Origin: Andalucia godoyi
Lineage: Eukaryota; Discoba; Jakobea; Jakobida; Andaluciidae
Assembly: GCA_009859145.1 (NCBI GenBank)
Contig: VRVR01000014.1
Location: 335,373 to 392,309 of the forward strand
Reading direction: 5' to 3'
Length of the DNA: 56,937 bases
Shown here: one piece after another, positions 29,801-38,180 of the stretch
Numbering within the stretch: position 1 is the stretch's first letter
Layout of the letters: each line of letters begins with the position of its first letter
Notes under the pieces: model-generated
The model's input: only the letters and a program-made list of their open reading frames with translations
Databases searched by the model: none
Told to the model about the DNA's origin: nothing
Program-made: the position numbers and the translations under genes

Positions 29801-32092
29801 TCTCTTGTCATGTCGAGAATCGAGAACAATTGTGTGGACTTTCCTCCTATCCAGTACCCCTTGTCCTTTGCTTCCGACCAAGAATTCCAGACGTGGTTTA
29901 CAATACGCAATGTCTCCGAGGGCCCTATTTCCGCGCAATTGTCGTTTGAGCCGAGTGCACACTTGCTGTCCTTTGCGGCCATTGAGCTGATGCAGAGAAA
30001 AACCGACGTACCTGCGAAGAAGGTAACGCTGAAACCGGGAGAATCGATGGATGTATCACTGAAACTTTTGCCCATGAAAGGAAAGCGACCACCAGCTCCG
30101 ATTTGCCATTTTGAGACCTCTTGGTCGACGGCATCGACACCGCTGCCAATGCATACCATTGGCAGACTTCGTGTGAAGACGGGTGGCGATGTTGGAGAAG
30201 TCATTCGTGTCCGTGGCATTGTACTGGTTCGCTCCTCCATATCCCTTAGCGCCTCGACGATCTCCGTCCCACTGATTGAGGGTTCATTGTCTGCAGAACT
30301 GGAAGACGCATTTTCGGTCATAAACTCGGACTCGGACTTGCCGATTCATGTTCGTCTTGATGTGCCACAGACTGTCGCCGGAGTAAAGGTTGTTGTGCAT
30401 CCCGCGTCGTGTTGGCTGGAGCCTGCACAGTCACACAGCATCAGCGTGACCTGCCATATTGACTGGGATTCCGTGGATCGTGCCATACTTCAAAATGGCC
30501 TGTCGGCAGATGTCATCATATCCGATGCGGATCAACCACGATTTGCTTCGAAATTATCCATTGTGCTGGTTCCGCGGGCAGTAGAATTTTCACCTCATCT
30601 GGAGCTGATGTCAGAGGGAGACTTGCTGGCGGATGAAAGTACGTCTTCTTTGGCAAAGCGGAATTCTGGTGACGTCGAGGATGCTCGTCTATCTGCTCTG
30701 TCTCTTTCAGGTCTGCAATCCAATCCCGAATCAAATGACTCGTATCGGCTGCTCTTCAGCGCAAATAGCAAACAGCAGACGTTCTATTTGCAGAATCGTA
30801 GTCAGGCACCGTTGGAATTCCGCATCACGCAGATCGTTGACTATGGCGATGCCGTATTTTCTGTAAATCGACGTATTGGGCAACTGACGGATTCCACGAC
30901 GCAGTTGCCGATCTCCGTCAGTGTTGACACGCGGGCAGCTGGTCGACACGTCACGTTTTTGCTCATTGAGAACCTCGGCAACGCCCAGGACAGCAAGATT
31001 GTTGAAGTCATTGCTGACGTTGTGCCGGATTACCTCCGGGACCCATTATTCGTTGTAGCGCCTTCCGGACTGCTGGACTTTGGATCAGTCTTCATTGGAC
31101 ATGCATCTGCAATTCGATGCATCGATGTGCACTCACACTTTGCTTTTCCGCTGGAAGTACAGATTGAAGTTGAAATTCCAGAAGAGTTTGGAAGTGGCTG
31201 CACAATGATTCTCAGTGCGGATTTGCTGTGTTTGCACGCCCACAGCACGAAACGGTTTACCCTGCAAATCCAATCCGAAGAAGTGTCTTTTTCAACAGAC
31301 AGTCAAGTCGTGGATGGTAGCGTCTGTCTTCGTTCCTTTTCAGGAGTATCCAGTGTTCTCCGTGTTCCGTTTCGCGTAACGCTGGTCCGCCGGTGGTTCG
31401 ACTTGAAAATCGATCGGCAGACAATTGCCTCCGTGGCTTCCGAGGACTTTCTGTTGCATTTCAGTTCATCGGGACGCCGCGGAAACGTGGTTGCGCTAAC
31501 GGTTCAAGATGTGTTGCGTGTTGATGGCGGTGTTGATCCTCTTGCGGTTGCGGAAGATGGAGCGTGTTTTTCGTATCGAGTGCAAGCGGGATCGTCTCTT
31601 GGAAATCACGTCTCGTTTTATGACTGGGACTCCCCTGACGCGCGCGTTGTGTTGCACTTTCAAGACACTGCGTCCACAATTGATGAGGATTTGGAGATTG
31701 TTCGGAAGCTGGTTGTTGCGTTTATTTTCCGTCTCCGTCGGCAGTCCTTTTCAAACTTGCCCGACGAGGACATGAAGCGTATGTTGATTCTGGAATTGTT
31801 TGTTGCAGACTGCGTCCTCGACCTGGCAGCCCGCTATTCGTTCATTTCAGAATTCAGTTCTGTATGTTGCTTGTTTGTATCTACTGTTTTCGGGCACTCT
31901 TCCTTCGCTGCCAGTTTCGCAGCTGCCGTCGACGGCCATGATATCCACTTATCCTCGCTATCTCCTGGTTTCGCAACAGTATTGAGGCGTCTTTGCCATA
32001 TTGCTCGCTGGGTCTCTGTCGACTTTGCGGGTGCGAAGCACAGCAAGGCCGTCACCGCGCTGGCGTCCTTGACGTTTGTCGAGTCTCCATGA
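23891..32092 (+). CDS. Giant ASH/MSP-domain (Hydin/ASPM-like) protein
   Basis: The 2733-residue frame is unbroken over 8.2 kb. It is built mainly of immunoglobulin-like ASH/MSP domains, recognised by repeated LxFGxxxxxxxxxRxLTIxNxSELPxxFxV and RPxFxGxF patterns; a clear example is the FGELNAHEHR stretch near residue 945. There are probably a dozen or more such units, with low-complexity serine-rich inserts at about 340-480 and 770-830. A short basic coil (KAEHKRRIGVRKQKLDKVKK) lies near 1120-1140. Proteins of this kind in other eukaryotes act at cilia, basal bodies or spindle poles, as with Hydin, CFAP proteins and ASPM. No calponin or IQ motif is seen. The ATG at 23891 is the first real ATG. 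Confidence 0.75.
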   Translation: MSHHVGEGLPFECLEPKIELRSVVVRTSKALSRITLRSKSAEPQVIQLSSSLGRIICFQLDNQNIQGGNSQPSLPASNSQGQFDDPNDDFNELFNEINFVREVRLLPFETKGIVVSFDSVLAVSQSSVLKAVDKYSFFTISGNLVLSSNARQLQIPFEASMCKSVIDCDTKDLFFGECTSDEVYVRDFTVKNLSELPASFVISTKNLNYGTLDFSEFSTGMSISSSRNIGPFASVRIRVSFRPTFVGAVQSAFTILNEVDTENRVRVDFAAAVVSKSSRSAGIWLDCGSVLDFGDCYTSIERQCLICIKNTSLEAYDLLLESPFKEELTFSVRNNTSTASPFGDSRSSTPSTDSDEDGIFSVVSSPSMKRSMSVEVPDLGDSVFSTAGLGSLESDRQTVRPEDRFLHLSRAGLSSSGSSFSTVPVAQQGYCATPRLQSFRSSPTSPLGPNKRDPESENPSQMIAEVVRKLQVEHMTIYPGERKEVSVHYIPKSDGMPTSSASKLMSRSFYFIVRSSDMDSSYSKTVLCKAKVCSSLVDVNLDSAFIDLEECEIGLRRTFQIPIVNRSELPAEICVSLQSTILLTDAMTYVIPPKGNLLLPFSITPRRTNLRYRKEIILTNTCNREFRYIVLVKSQNVDRKVQVIHSSFYSLAVHGETGFLRTVDYGAAAINSVAVRRLVIKNTSPKSIRLRFVPLSPQIALFQAGSLPKNVDIETFAELGKKEAFVSTVDESTQSFLERFLPLPPDLKKVVEKNNFRSAFNAAAVADAPSVEGSTDSIGSPPVSEGSSIASLSDELLQSRLDFIVQEFIDDSCRLPADDGSVTADAEEQYVRRRTNVERALRRCIEFGLLRSCRYVFLGPDEERSLYLVLNPTEETPQGESAGKLKKAELDLQILLEHYSRELFESLLAAEDIGILKDVPARMITARTMLCRSMMEVSMKNLNFGELNAHEHRIRALTINNVSELPLFYKVQKSGSVASGDLLIPSGRVGIIRPYGSRDIQFFFQPSFTGPFRETLTLENLRDRSNDQIITVKANVLKPQKFSIRPDFLDFGILGVPEGKSRVQRFYVTNRSNKNRYFLVSVDGGFSSMRDVQVDFQFELEAGKGEIDPAQIEELIEKAEHKRRIGVRKQKLDKVKKLTEKIRRLRAMLSGEDIDAAAFSEVEDGGTPRAGREGRKVNNSISLVVGPADTQAVLAVVTCRCLNTEVPVGFRTIRGKFLVYERGNTDEIRKVDFEISLSPSDDRSVPIYRPPSLGLPVPASIKNLQLEVRHARQQSTIEVSTPTQVALSSSSLVSSASPRSRFPLPDFPVSEPPLFLPHPNVDLDVMLINSEKQIAISVSNRTDEAFSYRASVGSAGLKLVSSEGSFAPGLSTVSLICQPAFTGKFSWEVSFVCSSASWPSFVLSGVVTARVIQQSPLTFPSLGPDECLHFGHIYLPHSDFLEEDYAKTSSLEIFNNSEALCRCTISSNLTKQISIYSDPSLTAAVSSFVLSANERVVLFVKLVPRIKREISQGNEAVAREVVGGINVKIVDGDNNEALHSRTIRLDSVVGFSGLSVPQTVFDVPFDSASEFAECTVRVQNESLLLPAMFSLVGIQGLEILDAVFCVPPASSSSIRVRLRNRYSGLQFAAFCVEDSNSPGRVFRVVIRSISSRGYLSLTPIIATKSRNSAFDVSGLPVFFSGDQLITVMNDLHSSIRDVTVDEQTVSPLSLSQLSRSIPFASVFKVHNCTPVPQQVVFLSKSPLAIVPLSRKAITIDSLLRDARHCEVPGLQNNIDTESLFATLGNFCGPPFSISPDDTTTVFVIATAAPLLTLQNLEALKSRGSVVVSDFIRCLCISQDTTSLGAEAAFTTCLYTPLIRPSSQTVSIGDVGHCNGWRDVVFSFGLEGTGPVPVAVSFDDPTKLITFKIPDNDQFLFVPPIGGTIQVQCSLSVSSLPRDVGGDAVTFVHVRLRDSVADSFMMSVKYRVTVPSLVMSRIENNCVDFPPIQYPLSFASDQEFQTWFTIRNVSEGPISAQLSFEPSAHLLSFAAIELMQRKTDVPAKKVTLKPGESMDVSLKLLPMKGKRPPAPICHFETSWSTASTPLPMHTIGRLRVKTGGDVGEVIRVRGIVLVRSSISLSASTISVPLIEGSLSAELEDAFSVINSDSDLPIHVRLDVPQTVAGVKVVVHPASCWLEPAQSHSISVTCHIDWDSVDRAILQNGLSADVIISDADQPRFASKLSIVLVPRAVEFSPHLELMSEGDLLADESTSSLAKRNSGDVEDARLSALSLSGLQSNPESNDSYRLLFSANSKQQTFYLQNRSQAPLEFRITQIVDYGDAVFSVNRRIGQLTDSTTQLPISVSVDTRAAGRHVTFLLIENLGNAQDSKIVEVIADVVPDYLRDPLFVVAPSGLLDFGSVFIGHASAIRCIDVHSHFAFPLEVQIEVEIPEEFGSGCTMILSADLLCLHAHSTKRFTLQIQSEEVSFSTDSQVVDGSVCLRSFSGVSSVLRVPFRVTLVRRWFDLKIDRQTIASVASEDFLLHFSSSGRRGNVVALTVQDVLRVDGGVDPLAVAEDGACFSYRVQAGSSLGNHVSFYDWDSPDARVVLHFQDTASTIDEDLEIVRKLVVAFIFRLRRQSFSNLPDEDMKRMLILELFVADCVLDLAARYSFISEFSSVCCLFVSTVFGHSSFAASFAAAVDGHDIHLSSLSPGFATVLRRLCHIARWVSVDFAGAKHSKAVTALASLTFVESP

Positions 32093-32254
32093 AAAGTCTC
32101 TTGACGCTCGTAGGCGATGCGTTGCTTGAGTGCTGGTTTTTATTTTTATCCTTTGGTTTTGTGATTTGTGATTTGCAATTTGTAATTTGTATTTTATATA
32201 TATTTTAAAAAATACGTTACGGTGTGCTGTGTGTTTGCAGCTGCTGATTTGAAC

Positions 32255-33661
32255 ATGTGCGACAACGAAACGAGATTCGACATCATTATTGTGGGTGCTG
32301 GAGTTGCTGGTGCATCGTTGGCTGCGCGACTCGGTCAGTGTACGGAGTTCCGCATTGCTGTTATTGAACGCGATTGGAACGAGCCTGATCGGATTGTTGG
32401 AGAGTTTCTCCAGCCGGGAGGAGTTCATGCGCTGAATCAGCTCGGATTGAGCAGCTGTTTGGATGGCATTGATGCAGTGACGACCGCCGGTTATGCGGTG
32501 TTCCTCAACGGCGAAGCGGTTCACTTTCAGTATCCGACTGTCGCAGGCAAGCCCAACACCGGAAGAGCCTTTCACCATGGTCGCTTCATCCAGAATCTGC
32601 GGAGATCCGTGAGAGAGTGTGCGAAAACCGTGACATGCATATCCGGAGCCGTTGTCGGTTTGCTCGAAAATGAGCCACAGGACCATGTGTGCGGTGTTCG
32701 CTACCGGCGAGTTTTGGCGAACGGGAGTGTCAGCGACGAGTTGCATGAGCTGGAATCGAAATTGACTATTATCTGCGATGGGCCTGCGTCTTCTCTGCGC
32801 CGAGTTGTTGCCAAGGCTCTCGCACCGTGTGTTCGTTCACACTTTGTCGCTCTGCTGTTGAAGAATGTGAACCACGAGCTTCCGTTTCCAAATCATGGAC
32901 ACGTGATTTTGTCAGATCAATGCAACCCTATTTTGATGTATCCCATCGGTGATAGCGAGAACCACTGCCGAGTTTTAGTCGACTTGGACGACGAACCGTT
33001 GCCAAATGTCGCCAACGGGGACATGGCGAATTTTCTGTTGCGAAGCATTCTGCCTGAAGTACCTGCGGCTGTGCAGCCGCAGTTTAAGGCTGCTGTCGAA
33101 ACTGGAAGAATAAGGTGCATGCCAAACCGTATTTTAGCAGGGAAGCCCTACGGTCTTCGAGGAGCATTTTTGCTTGGCGACGCATTCAATTGCCGCCATC
33201 CGCTTACGGGGGGAGGCATGACAGTTGCCTTGAGCGATGTGTACATCATGTCTTTGTTAATTTCTCGCATTTCAATAGAAGAGTTGTCGGATCCGGCAGC
33301 AATGCACAAGTTGTTCCAGGAGTTTCTTGTGCGACGCCGACCATTGGCAAAATCAATTAATGTCCTCGCCTCTGCGCTGTATTCTGTTTTTGCTGCCAAA
33401 GACAGCTCAGCCATGCCGGCCATTCGAGAAGCATGTTTTGACTATTTCAAGCAAGGAGGAGAAAACGTCCGAGGCCCAATGGGTCTGCTAAGCGGCTTGT
33501 CGCCATCCGTTCCTGTGCTGGTCAAACATTTTTTTGGCGTCGCACTCCACGGCATGAAATCAGTCCTCCTTCCGATCCCAACTCCTTTCGGTCTCCTGAA
33601 AGCTTCTCACATGTTGGTTGCAGCTTGCAGTGTTATCGTACCTCTTCTTTGGAGATTATAG
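32255..33661 (+). CDS. ERG1: Squalene monooxygenase (squalene epoxidase)
   Basis: The 468-residue flavoprotein converts squalene to 2,3-oxidosqualene, the oxygen-dependent entry step of sterol synthesis, on the ER membrane. The FAD-binding GxGxxG motif is VGAGVAGASLAARLG (about 13-27). A GEFLQPGG block, the DG motif (CDGPASSLRRV) and the second FAD motif LLGDAFNCRHPLTGGGMTVALSD are all intact. The last 20 residues are hydrophobic and fit a membrane anchor. The true start is the ATG at 32255; the frame above it begins with GTG. A TTTGCAG at 32240 lies 14 bases upstream and resembles a splice acceptor. Confidence 0.96.
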   Translation: MCDNETRFDIIIVGAGVAGASLAARLGQCTEFRIAVIERDWNEPDRIVGEFLQPGGVHALNQLGLSSCLDGIDAVTTAGYAVFLNGEAVHFQYPTVAGKPNTGRAFHHGRFIQNLRRSVRECAKTVTCISGAVVGLLENEPQDHVCGVRYRRVLANGSVSDELHELESKLTIICDGPASSLRRVVAKALAPCVRSHFVALLLKNVNHELPFPNHGHVILSDQCNPILMYPIGDSENHCRVLVDLDDEPLPNVANGDMANFLLRSILPEVPAAVQPQFKAAVETGRIRCMPNRILAGKPYGLRGAFLLGDAFNCRHPLTGGGMTVALSDVYIMSLLISRISIEELSDPAAMHKLFQEFLVRRRPLAKSINVLASALYSVFAAKDSSAMPAIREACFDYFKQGGENVRGPMGLLSGLSPSVPVLVKHFFGVALHGMKSVLLPIPTPFGLLKASHMLVAACSVIVPLLWRL

Positions 33662-34227
33662 TCTTTGGTTGCCACTTTTTTTCCCATGTCGTGTGTACTT
33701 CAGCGTGAATCTGTATAAATCGATCGCATTTTCTTGTTGTCTCCACCAATTTGAGCACGAATTATTTATTTTTTCTTCTTTTATTTCTGTTTCAAAAAAA
33801 AAAAAAAAAAGAAAAAAGAAAAAAGAAGAAGAACCGAACAGCGAGACAGCACACGCGCTGGATTACGGATTAAAACCGTGAGGATCGCAACCACGACTCC
33901 GAAACACGGTAGGCAACAGCGAGTTTACCGCAATGATCGTGGGTGCCAGACAGTGACCTCCATCTCCATCCGTTATCCGTGTAGAAGCTGGTTGTGCGGC
34001 ATTGTCGCGTGTCAACTGGCAATGAAGAATTTGACATTTCTGCCGCTCTCCTGCCAATTGCCTGTTTGCTTGGCAAGACGACGACTTCCGAGTTCCATGC
34101 GATCTCGCTGCATTTCCCAGCAGCCATCAAACCAAAAGAAAACCGAAATGCATCCCGGGCCACCAGGAGATCGTCGCCACATTTAACTATAATATTCAGC
34201 CGTCTTTTCAGCGAACGCAGCAACCCT
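33662..34227. other. Intergenic region without a confident gene
   Basis: An A-rich tract lies at about 33793-33830. A 147-codon minus frame (33870-34313) and an overlapping plus frame (33994-34476) are open, but neither shows a known family and they overlap each other. Confidence 0.4.
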
Positions 34228-34873
34228 TCAAACCATGATATCATGCTTGGACTGCCACTCCTCCACTTTCTTCCACGGAAACGCAGTCTTCTGTTTGAGA
34301 TGAAGGGGCTCACAGATTCTGTCCAGCTCTTCGTCAGTGGGTTGTCTCAGGGGGATCTGCTTGATATCTCTGGACGTCTTCTTCGCTCAGCTTGGATGGC
34401 CAAATGTACCCACGACGAAGATATCGAACAAGTTGACCGTCCATTAGATTGTCAAAGTAATAATCAGGACGCTTGATGACCAGAGCAGCACGGTGTGAAT
34501 AAATAAATGCAACCCAGCCCATCCACCATGGTGCACAGAGAGCTGATGACAGCGCTTTTGGAAGCATATTGTTCGTGTACCCCCTGCGAACCCACTCAGC
34601 GATGCAGCAGTTATAGTACGCTTGGAGACATGTCAGGTTATCTGACCAAGACAGAGTACAGGGATGACGGGACCATGAAACTCCAGTTTGACCCTTCGCA
34701 ACTTTCGTGATGACATCGATCATCTGCGATGCCTCAACGCGTTGTTTCCCAAGGCGCTGGTAATCCAAATGTCGAAACGAGGTTTCGAAGACCTGCTCAA
34801 CTGTTTGAACGGAGGCTGGATGTTCGCCTGGAAGAGGAATGAATAATCCTGCAATGAAAAACGTGTTGACCAT
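34228..34873 (-). pseudogene. Pyr_excise-like (phage-type DNA glycosylase family) gene with a 1-nt frame break
   Basis: The frame 34873-34334 gives 179 residues with LDYQRLGKQRVEASQM, WSRHPCTLSW, CIAEWVRRGYTN and PWWMGWVAFIYSHRAALVIKRPDYY. These blocks match a family common in phages and large DNA viruses, often annotated as pyrimidine-dimer glycosylase-like. Near the 3' end, five C on the coding strand (plus 34350-34354) precede an early stop at 34334. If one C were absent, the frame would continue to a stop at 34228 through about 40 more residues of ordinary composition (DEELDRICEPL, FPWKKVEEWQ). The N-terminus carries about 20 residues not typical of the family. Either a damaged gene or a sequence error. 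Exact enzymatic activity is not established. Confidence 0.6.
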
Positions 34874-35845
34874 TGCCACAATCAAAAAGAAAAGAAAAGA
34901 AAAGAAAAGAAAAGAAAAAAAGAAACTTGTCTGGCAATGCAACGCCTACATTGTACACTAACCACGGATAATCATCGCTGATCACCCATAATCCATGCTG
35001 CAATCCAAACAACATGCATAATGCGACGTGGCGGCGTGTGTATAGGGATTTCCTGATCAAAATGGGGCGAAACGAATCGGGCATCGTGTGACGGAGTTGC
35101 TTAAGATAGCAAGCGCATGCGCATGGCGCGTGGCAGTGTTTTTTTGTTTGCGCGCGAGGAAAGATGCAACGCCCAGGCTCGATTGTACGTGCAGACGCGG
35201 CAACTGCTCTCCAACCCAAGCTTTCTTGTGTTTTTCTGATCCGCTGGTGATGTCTACGGGTAGTGTTGCTGAGTTGGCAGCCGTCGACCCACGCTGTTTG
35301 ATGAGGGTCCACCAAAACAATTACAGTATCATCTATTTGTGGGGTGCAACGCAGTCACCTTTGCTGCCGCGCGCCATTGGTGTGCAAGTCAAGGTCCAAT
35401 GCAACACTACCGAATGTTCAGTGCCTCGTTTTTTTAATTTAAAAATAATAAATCTCGGGAGTTCTAGCGCAGTGAGCGGCAGACGCGGTCGTGGGTGGCG
35501 CCGTTGCGGGTTTTCAACAGCGACTGTTATACAAATCAAACGAGTTCAGGGAATGCCAGGGCCAGGTCGCGATCATCACGAAAGAATGGAACGGTGGTGC
35601 ACGTAACACCCATCTCATGAACGCCGAAGTGCATGCTGGGGCCCATCCTCCCCCTTCCCGGTGCTGCAGTGCTGATTGAGGATGAGGATGCGTAGTCAGC
35701 GATGCCTACGTATGATCAGTGTGTAAATTCTTCTTGTGCAAACGATTATTTGCAGCTGGCAGCGACGTGGAGGAAGAGAGAACCCCCTCCCCCCTCCACC
35801 CAGAGAACCATATCATCGCACGCCTGCGTGGTCTACGTCATGCTT
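34874..35845. other. Gene-poor region, 972 bp
   Basis: A TTTTC repeat (minus strand) lies at about 34886-34920, directly upstream of the Pyr_excise-like gene. Several short frames occur, for example 35088-35606 plus, with no known domain and no good start. No RNA gene is seen. Confidence 0.4.
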
Positions 35846-37702
35846 CTACTGTGCGTTGACGCGCACATTCTTGTACAGATCCACTGCTTGCGAAAGTTTG
35901 GATGCATACACTGGATCACGGACCATGTCATCCAAGATGTGCACAACTTCCGCTTGGCCTGGGGACAGAGTGGCCGATCGGCGTACCGGAGATAGATCGC
36001 CACCACGCGGAGAACCCGGAGCCACGGTTTCACTCGGGTTGGCATTCACTGTAGCGCTCGGTGCGCCGATAAGACGCGCTTCGTCATGATCCTCTGGATC
36101 ATTCACATGCCAGTACGAGTCCAGTCGGGACAGCTCAGTTTGTTCGCGGACGACGGTTGGGGGTAGTGTCTCGACTCTTGAAAACCATCGTCTCAGATAC
36201 TTCTCGTCCAAACGCACAAGCCAATTTCCTCCCCGTTGTTGTCGACCACTCATGATCTGACTCCAATACACTTGCGCAGAGGTGACGTTTTCAAACTCTT
36301 CCATTTTGGACATCGTGACCTTGGGCTCAACCTTGAGCAATTTCAGCAAGGGCAGCGTGGACCCACCAAATACCACAATGGTGAACATCACGATGGCCAA
36401 TGTCGTCGTGAATATCATTTCGCCGTCAGCCACAGGAGATTTTGGCCCAACAAGTCCAATTGCAAGAGCGAAAGCGATTGCACCGCGGAGTCCAGAAAAG
36501 AACATGACAAATTGATTCTTCGCGGATATTTTGTTCGTCCGGGCAGTGTTAAGAATCAAAGTAAGCGGATAGATATTTGCGGCACGACCCAGCATGCAAA
36601 ACACGATGCCCCAGAAGATCAGGCCATAGTGAACCTTGTGATCAAACACAAAGATTGCGAATCCCAGATACAGGAAAACAAACGACTCCGAGATGAACGC
36701 AAACATTTTGAACACACGCGCAGACATGACAGACAATTCCTCTGTCAAGTTCGGTCTCACATAATATGACAATACCATTCCCGAGGTTAACACACACATG
36801 ATGCCGGAAAGCGAGATCGCCTCCGCAAGCAAGTACCCCATGTACGCCTGGACAGTCAGCATGGACAGCGCAAGCACCAAGTGATCTCTCATTGCAACAT
36901 ATTTGAAAAACAGTGCAGTGGCGAAACCAACAGCGATTCCAAGAATCGTAGACCCAAAAAACAGAAGCATGAACTGCCAGAGGCCAAGCATGACGGACAC
37001 CCCCGAAAACTCATGGTCCACAAAGTATTCGAACGTCTTGTAGAGCACGATTGCGACTGCGTCATTCACAACGGACTCTCCAAATACAAGATAATGGAGC
37101 GTTGGGTTCACATTGAGCGCCGAAAATATGGCAAGTGTGGCAACCGGATCCACGGCAGAAATGAGAGCTCCAAAGAGCAAGCAGTCCAGCAAAGAAAGTG
37201 AAGCAGAAGCGCCAAACGTCCCAAATGCGTACAGGCCAATTGCAATCACAATCGTCGATATCACGGTTCCAAAAACTGCATACAAGACAATGGATCCGAT
37301 GTTTCCAAAAAAGTCCGTTTTTTCCAGCGAATACCCAGCTTCAAAAATGATGGAAGGCAGTAAAAAGATAAAAAAGACCTCTGGAGACAGCCGAAGCGCT
37401 GCAATGTCGTCGTGAGAGCTCGACAGCTTCACGAACAGTCCAGCGAGCGCACCAACGGCAATCATTGCAATCGACTCGGGGAGATAGTGGAAGTGGAATC
37501 GCAGCAGTAAATACACAATAACCAAGGAAATTGCGAGAAGACCAAACAACATCAGCAGAAGACGAGCTTCAAGATGCTCTTCTTCAACACAGATCGGAGA
37601 AGTGTATTCTTCTTCATTTGCAGCTATGCAAGAAATGCCATTCAAAACAAGCAAACTGCACAGCAGCAATGCAGCCAAAACACGAAACGAGGACAATCGC
37701 AT
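35846..37702 (-). CDS. Na+(K+)/H+ exchanger, NHE/CPA1 family
   Basis: The 618-residue antiporter has an N-terminal signal-like segment (about 1-25) and about 12 membrane segments to residue 440. Key motifs are the FFIFLLPSIIFEAGYSL block, the ion-site FGESVVNDAVAIVL with the ND pair, and SGLRGAIAFALAIG. The cytosolic tail of about 150 residues is hydrophilic and lacks a long regulatory domain. The short tail and sequence are closest to endosomal/Golgi NHE6-NHE9 types, so it probably exchanges Na+ or K+ for H+ in an internal compartment. The ATG at 37702 is the first real one; upstream there is only a TTG. A TTTTAG acceptor-like site lies about 50 bases before it. Confidence 0.93.
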   Translation of the reverse strand: MRLSSFRVLAALLLCSLLVLNGISCIAANEEEYTSPICVEEEHLEARLLLMLFGLLAISLVIVYLLLRFHFHYLPESIAMIAVGALAGLFVKLSSSHDDIAALRLSPEVFFIFLLPSIIFEAGYSLEKTDFFGNIGSIVLYAVFGTVISTIVIAIGLYAFGTFGASASLSLLDCLLFGALISAVDPVATLAIFSALNVNPTLHYLVFGESVVNDAVAIVLYKTFEYFVDHEFSGVSVMLGLWQFMLLFFGSTILGIAVGFATALFFKYVAMRDHLVLALSMLTVQAYMGYLLAEAISLSGIMCVLTSGMVLSYYVRPNLTEELSVMSARVFKMFAFISESFVFLYLGFAIFVFDHKVHYGLIFWGIVFCMLGRAANIYPLTLILNTARTNKISAKNQFVMFFSGLRGAIAFALAIGLVGPKSPVADGEMIFTTTLAIVMFTIVVFGGSTLPLLKLLKVEPKVTMSKMEEFENVTSAQVYWSQIMSGRQQRGGNWLVRLDEKYLRRWFSRVETLPPTVVREQTELSRLDSYWHVNDPEDHDEARLIGAPSATVNANPSETVAPGSPRGGDLSPVRRSATLSPGQAEVVHILDDMVRDPVYASKLSQAVDLYKNVRVNAQ

Positions 37703-38180
37703 TTTCAACAAGAACGCAATAAGTAAATAATCCCGATTCCGCCCTCTTTTTCTCTAAAAGTAAGAAAAGAAAGAAAAACCAACAACACCAACCAAAAAAT
37801 TCCCCCAAAAAACAAAAAGTACTACAACTCTCAACTCTCAGAAACGCCAATAACAAAAGAATCTTTTTCGACAGAGAGAATCTTTTTTCGACAGAGAGAA
37901 TCTTTTCTCACGCAATCTTTTTCCTTTTGTACTTTCCTTCTTATTTTTTACATATTTTATTATATATATATAATTGGCTTGTTTGTTACCTTGTGAGGAG
38001 GAGGAGGCGCGCCCCGGCTGCAGTGCCATTGAACCAGCTGACCCTTTCGGGACGTAGGTTTGTGACACTTTTCTCTGCTCGCATCGGTGCTGTGATGATG
38101 TGATCGTTGACGTTTCGGGGACCTACGAGCTTCCCTCCCCCTCTCGTTGAGAAGTGCCCGAGGCGTCATGGAAACAGAGC
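37703..38180. other. Divergent intergenic region with short tandem repeat
   Basis: Contains an imperfect repeat of about 19-20 bp (GAATCTTTTTTCGACAGAGA type) at 37859-37907 and an AT run near 37964. It separates the divergent antiporter and channel genes. Confidence 0.5.
37859..37907. repeat. Imperfect 19-20 bp tandem repeat
   Basis: Two near-identical units and part of a third, starting at 37859, 37878 and 37898. They differ mainly in T-run length. Confidence 0.8.

Noticed and set aside
33870-34476. Overlapping plus and minus frames near the Pyr_excise-like gene
   Set aside because: No domain is visible, and part is the shadow of the extended Pyr_excise-like frame.
35088-35606. 172-codon plus frame
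   Set aside because: Only a GTG start, no domain, odd composition.
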